NCBI GenBank assembly: GCA_012730045.1
Contig: JAAYBR010000008.1
Location: forward strand, 1 to 32,635
Reading direction: 5' to 3'
DNA: 32,635 nt
DNA from: Candidatus Hydrogenedentota bacterium
Lineage (GTDB): Bacteria > Hydrogenedentota > Hydrogenedentia > Hydrogenedentales > CAITNO01
The position numbers and the translations under genes were made by a program. Under the pieces are notes generated by a model. The model saw only the letters and a program-made list of their open reading frames with translations. It did not search any database and had not been told where the DNA came from. Positions 29,399-32,635 of the stretch are shown piece after piece. How positions within the stretch are numbered: position 1 is the stretch's first letter; every line of letters starts with the position of its first letter.

Positions 29399-30646
29399 TC
29401 AGGCCTGCCCCGGCACCGGGATCGGGCCGAGCGGATAGGCCTTGGCGAAGTCCAGCTCCTCGGGCACGAGGCTCAGGTCGCTCTTGAGCGCGTCGTCCCA
29501 GGAGACTTCCGCGCCCGTGTAGGCGGCCATGCGGCCCATGATGGCCGTCAGGCAGCTCTCGGCCACCTGGACGCCCTCGTTGAGGTAGGGGCCCGTGCCC
29601 CGGATGCTGGCGTAGAGGTCAATGTGCTCCTGCACGTAGGGGTCCGACGTCTCCTTGCCCAGGTTGCAGCAGCTGCTCTTTCCCTTGGTGCCCGTCACCT
29701 CCTCGAACACGGCGTTCTTGGAGTTTTCCCAGTGGCGCGACATGCTCAGGATGTGGACGCCGCCCGGGTACTCGTAGTCGCAGGTGAAGTTGTCCCAGAT
29801 GTCGCCGTAGCGCTCCTCGAAGGGCTTCCAGGCGCGGCCGCCGGACGCCACCACCCTCTCCGGGTGCGCGTTGAGCGCCCAGTTGATCACGTCGAGGTTG
29901 TGCACGTGCTGCTCGAGGATGTTGTCGCCGCAGGTCCAGATCTGGTTGTACCAGTTGCGCAGGCGGTACTCCAGGTCGCTCCATTCGGGCTTGCGCTCGT
30001 GGCTGAAGGGCAGGGTGCCGATCCAGTAGGCGCGGCCGGAGAGGATCTCGCCGATCTCGCCGCCGTGGATGCGCTTGACCGTCTCGACATACGGGGTCTG
30101 GTGGCGGCGCTGGGTGCCCGCGACCACCGACAGCTTGTTCGCCTCCGCCTTGCGGGCGGCCTCGATGAAGCGTCGGATGCCCACGGCGTCCACGGCCACG
30201 GGCTTCTCGGTGAAGATGTGCTTGCCCGCGTTGACGGCGGCCTCGAAGTGGACGGGGCGCGCGTAGGGCGGCGTGGCCAGGATGACGACCTGCACGTCGG
30301 TCTTGAGCAGCTTGTCAAAGGCGTCCATGCCCACGAAGACCTGCTCGTCCGTCACGGCGACCTTGGCCCTCAGCTTCGGGTCCTTGATCTTCTCCAGCTC
30401 GTGGCGGCAGTTCCGGACCTTGTCCTCGAACGCGTCGGCCAGCGCCGTGATCTTGACGTTGTCCACGCCGTCAATGAGGTTCTTGGCCGCGCCCGTGCCG
30501 CGCCCGCCGCAGCCGATCAGGCCGACCTTCAGCGCCTCGGCGCTGTCCTGCGCCCGCGCCGCGCCCGCGGCCAGAATGGAAAATCCCGCGAAAGCGGAGG
30601 CCTTCGCGAAGTCCCTGCGGCTCATGCCGCCGTTTCCGATGCCCAT
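29399..30646 (-). CDS. Tat-exported Gfo/Idh/MocA-family oxidoreductase
   Basis: A 415-aa protein. I chose the ATG at 30646 because AAGGAGG lies about 9 bases upstream; the frame to 30802 passes through the promoter. MSRRDFAKASAFAGFSILAA is a twin-arginine signal, so the enzyme is exported with its cofactor bound. LKVGLIGCGGRGTGAA is the Rossmann loop, EKP is at 147-149 (IFTEKPVAV), and GDNILEQHVHNLDVINW has the family His/Asp region. Proteins of this type are abundant in Planctomycetota-like genomes and are thought to process sugars in the periplasm; substrate unknown. It is divergent from the transketolase gene with closely packed promoters. Confidence 0.9.
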   Translation of the reverse strand: MGIGNGGMSRRDFAKASAFAGFSILAAGAARAQDSAEALKVGLIGCGGRGTGAAKNLIDGVDNVKITALADAFEDKVRNCRHELEKIKDPKLRAKVAVTDEQVFVGMDAFDKLLKTDVQVVILATPPYARPVHFEAAVNAGKHIFTEKPVAVDAVGIRRFIEAARKAEANKLSVVAGTQRRHQTPYVETVKRIHGGEIGEILSGRAYWIGTLPFSHERKPEWSDLEYRLRNWYNQIWTCGDNILEQHVHNLDVINWALNAHPERVVASGGRAWKPFEERYGDIWDNFTCDYEYPGGVHILSMSRHWENSKNAVFEEVTGTKGKSSCCNLGKETSDPYVQEHIDLYASIRGTGPYLNEGVQVAESCLTAIMGRMAAYTGAEVSWDDALKSDLSLVPEELDFAKAYPLGPIPVPGQA

Positions 30647-30719
30647 GACGAAAATCCTCCTTGCAGTGGTTGGTCCGCCCGTGCGCGGCCGGACACCGCC
30701 CGGCGCGCGCTTTCCCCCC

Positions 30720-30728
30720 ATGATAGCA
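30720..30728 (-). promoter_or_regulatory. Extended -10 for the Tat-exported oxidoreductase
   Basis: TGCTATCAT on the minus strand. Its expected -35 position overlaps the -10 of the opposite promoter at 30745-30753. Confidence 0.55.
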
Positions 30729-30744
30729 GAACGCCGCGGCCGCA

Positions 30745-30753
30745 TGATATACT
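30745..30753 (+). promoter_or_regulatory. Extended -10 for the transketolase gene
   Basis: TGATATACT, i.e. TATACT preceded by TGA. The predicted leader is about 66 bases. No -35 is visible. Confidence 0.55.
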
Positions 30754-30825
30754 TTTCCGGCCCGCGCGCCCCCCTGTTTTGCGCGGGTTTTCGCCCGTCC
30801 AAACCCCGAAAGAGAGGAGCACGCG

Positions 30826-32635
30826 ATGAGCTTCCCCCTGAACACCGCCGGCTTCAAGCCCGTGGCCTTCAACCCCTTCACCGACACCCTCACGGCGGAC
30901 CAGCGCGCCCAGCTGCTGTCCAACATCCAGACCGTCCGCGACACCATCATCTTCTTCACCGCCGTGGCGGGGGCCAAGGGCCTCGGCGGCCACACGGGCG
31001 GCGCCTACAGCATCGTCCCCGAGGTGGTCATCGCAGACGCCTTCATGAAGGGCTCCGACAAAATCTACCCCGTCTTCTTCGACGAGGGCGGCCACCGCGT
31101 CGCCATCCAGTACGCCATGTCCGCCTTCAACGGCGAGATGCCCATGGAGAAGCTGCTCCAGTACCGCGCGGCGGGCGAGGGCCTCTACGGCCACCCCGAG
31201 CTCGACCCCGAGCTGGGCGTGAAGTTCGCCTCCGGACGCCTCGGCCACCTGTGGCCCTTCGTCAACGGCGTTGCCAAGGCCAACCCGGACAAGGTGGTCT
31301 TCCTCTTCGGGTCCGACGGCTCGCAGATGGAGGGCGACGACGCCGAGGCCGCCCGCTTCGCCGTGGCGCACCGGGTCAATGTGAAGGTCGTCGTGGACGA
31401 CAACGACGTCACCATCTCCGGCCACCCGTCCAACTACCTGCCGGGCTACGACATCGGCCGCACGCTCGCGGGCCACGGCCTGCCCGTGGACACGGGGGAC
31501 GGCGAGGACTTTGACGCCCTCTTCGCCCGCATGGTCGCCGCCGTGAAGGCCGACGGCCCCGTCGCCCTCATCAACAAGCGCCCCATGGCCCCCGGCATCG
31601 AGGGGCTCGAGGGCAACCACGCCGGCCACGACGTCATCAAGAAGGAGCTCGGCGCCGCCTACCTCCAGGCCCGCGGCCACGCGGACGCCGTCGCCTACCT
31701 CGACACCGTGAAGAAAGTCACCGTCTCCGCGTCCTACCGCGGCTGCACCGCCGAAACCGCCAGCAACCGCACCGAGTTCGGCAACATCGTCAACGGCATC
31801 CTCGACGGCATGGATGAGGCCGCCCGCGTCGCCACGCTGCTCGTGGTGGACTCGGACCTCGAGGGCTCCACGGGCCTCAAGGGCATCCGCGTGAAGCACC
31901 CGGAAGTCTGCCTCAACGGCGGCGTTCAGGAGCGCGGCAACTTCTCCGCCGCCGCCGGCTTCGGCTTCAAGCCCGGGAAGCAGGGCATCTTCAGCACCTT
32001 CTCCGCCTTCCTCGAGATGATCATCTCCGAGCTGACCATGGCCCGCCTCAACGGCGCCAACGCGATCTGCCACTTCTCCCACGCCGGCATTGACGACATG
32101 GCCGACAACACCTGCCACTACGGCATCAACGTCATGCTCGCCGACTGCGGCATCGCCGAAAACGACGCCACCCGGCTCTACTTCCCGGCGGACGCGCTCC
32201 AGCTCAAGAGCGTCGTCGAGACCACCTGGAACGACCCCGGCGTCCGCTTCGTCTTCACCCTGCGCAGCAGCGTGCCGTTCATCCTCGACGCCAAGGGCGA
32301 AAAGATGTACGGCGGGGACTACACGTTTGTGCCCGGCAGGGACGAGATCGTGCGCGAGGGGTCGGCGGGCTACGTCGTCGCCTACGGCGACATGCTCTGC
32401 CGCGCCCTGGACGCCGTCGAGCGCGCCCGCGAGGCGGGGCTGGACGTCGGCCTGATCAACAAGCCGACGCTCAACACGCCCGACGAGGAGATGCTGGCGA
32501 AGGTGGGCAAGGCCCCCTTCGTCCTCGTGGCCGAGAGCCAGAACATCAAGACGGGCCTCGGCCTGCGCTACGGCACCTGGCTCCTCGAGCGCGGGTTCAG
32601 CCCCCGCTACGCCCACATCGGCGTCTCCAAGCCCG
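30826..32635 (+). CDS. Transketolase (divergent), C-terminus cut by window edge
   Basis: The frame is open from an ATG at 30826 (GAGGAG 7 bases upstream) to the right edge, 603 complete codons. It transfers two-carbon ketol units in the pentose phosphate pathway using thiamine diphosphate. Visible parts: VAGAKGLGGHTGGAYSIVPE, where most transketolases have GHPG; FASGRLGHLWPFVNGVAKAN; the TPP motif GSDGSQMEGDD (162-172) closing at N193 (VVDDNDVTIS); and the pyrimidine-domain glutamate in LNGGVQERGNFSAAAGFGF. The C-terminal domain begins at about DMLCRALDAVERAREAGLDV. The full protein would be about 640 residues. Residue differences at the N-terminal substrate loop suggest a distinct subfamily, so the exact substrate could differ. 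Confidence 0.9.
   Translation, partial: MSFPLNTAGFKPVAFNPFTDTLTADQRAQLLSNIQTVRDTIIFFTAVAGAKGLGGHTGGAYSIVPEVVIADAFMKGSDKIYPVFFDEGGHRVAIQYAMSAFNGEMPMEKLLQYRAAGEGLYGHPELDPELGVKFASGRLGHLWPFVNGVAKANPDKVVFLFGSDGSQMEGDDAEAARFAVAHRVNVKVVVDDNDVTISGHPSNYLPGYDIGRTLAGHGLPVDTGDGEDFDALFARMVAAVKADGPVALINKRPMAPGIEGLEGNHAGHDVIKKELGAAYLQARGHADAVAYLDTVKKVTVSASYRGCTAETASNRTEFGNIVNGILDGMDEAARVATLLVVDSDLEGSTGLKGIRVKHPEVCLNGGVQERGNFSAAAGFGFKPGKQGIFSTFSAFLEMIISELTMARLNGANAICHFSHAGIDDMADNTCHYGINVMLADCGIAENDATRLYFPADALQLKSVVETTWNDPGVRFVFTLRSSVPFILDAKGEKMYGGDYTFVPGRDEIVREGSAGYVVAYGDMLCRALDAVERAREAGLDVGLINKPTLNTPDEEMLAKVGKAPFVLVAESQNIKTGLGLRYGTWLLERGFSPRYAHIGVSKP

Noticed and set aside
30622-32616. Minus-strand frame of 664 codons opposite the transketolase
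   Set aside because: The plus-strand frame has the full transketolase motif set and a good start. The minus frame is low-complexity antisense.

Overview
The window is GC-rich DNA from a polysaccharide-degrading environmental bacterium. It carries two Tat-exported sulfatases, a GH9-like secreted protein, a DUF1593 hydrolase-like protein, Tat-exported Gfo/Idh/MocA and sugar-isomerase-like proteins, and many dispersed palindromic repeats. That mixture is typical of the Planctomycetota/Lentisphaerota/Hydrogenedentota assemblage. I favour a Hydrogenedentota-like genome, but this is inference from gene style, not from a marker gene. No rRNA, tRNA, CRISPR array, transposase or phage gene was found.

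Layout. From 1 to 23259 every confident gene lies on the minus strand: a GH9-like protein cut by the window edge (1-1266); a repeat-rich gap (1267-2033); an exported protein of unknown function (2034-3725); a LysM/Amidase_3 cell-wall amidase (3915-5654); a sulfatase/DUF1593 pair with ATGA overlap (5847-8179); an Amt ammonium transporter (8337-9692); a secreted glycosidase-like protein (11827-13683); a YhhN-like membrane protein (13964-14641); a Tat-exported fucose-isomerase-like protein (14732-16303); an ArsB/NhaD-type permease (16418-17695); a WbpG-type amidotransferase (17712-18872) with HisF2 and HisH2 partners (19018-20458); and a second sulfatase (21568-23259). The only plus-strand genes in this block are two AT-richer orphans (10379-11395, with a small ORF in front, and 20792-21322). 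Each has its own promoter and sits between direct copies of the same hairpin repeat.

From 23563 onward the direction is mixed. A DegT/DnrJ aminotransferase, a Gfo/Idh/MocA oxidoreductase and a secreted deacetylase-like protein are on plus. An MntP-like manganese exporter is on minus. A radical SAM protein lacking its 3' half is on plus. A glycine-zipper lipoprotein and a Tat-exported Gfo/Idh/MocA protein are on minus. A divergent transketolase on plus runs off the right edge.

How the genes work together. WbpG, HisF2 and HisH2 form a recognised module: HisH2 releases ammonia from glutamine, HisF2 channels it, and WbpG puts it on an N-acetyl sugar as an acetamidino group for surface glycans. 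The sulfatases, DUF1593 protein, GH9-like protein, glycosidase-like protein and deacetylase-like protein suggest attack on sulfated or acetylated polysaccharides outside the cytoplasm. Transketolase would serve central carbon metabolism.

The most unusual content is non-coding. Several hairpin-repeat families have changing stem sequences that stay paired and an RGA (or TCY) apex. Direct copies of one family bracket the two orphan genes. Many genes are preceded by an extended -10 element of the type TGCTANNNT.
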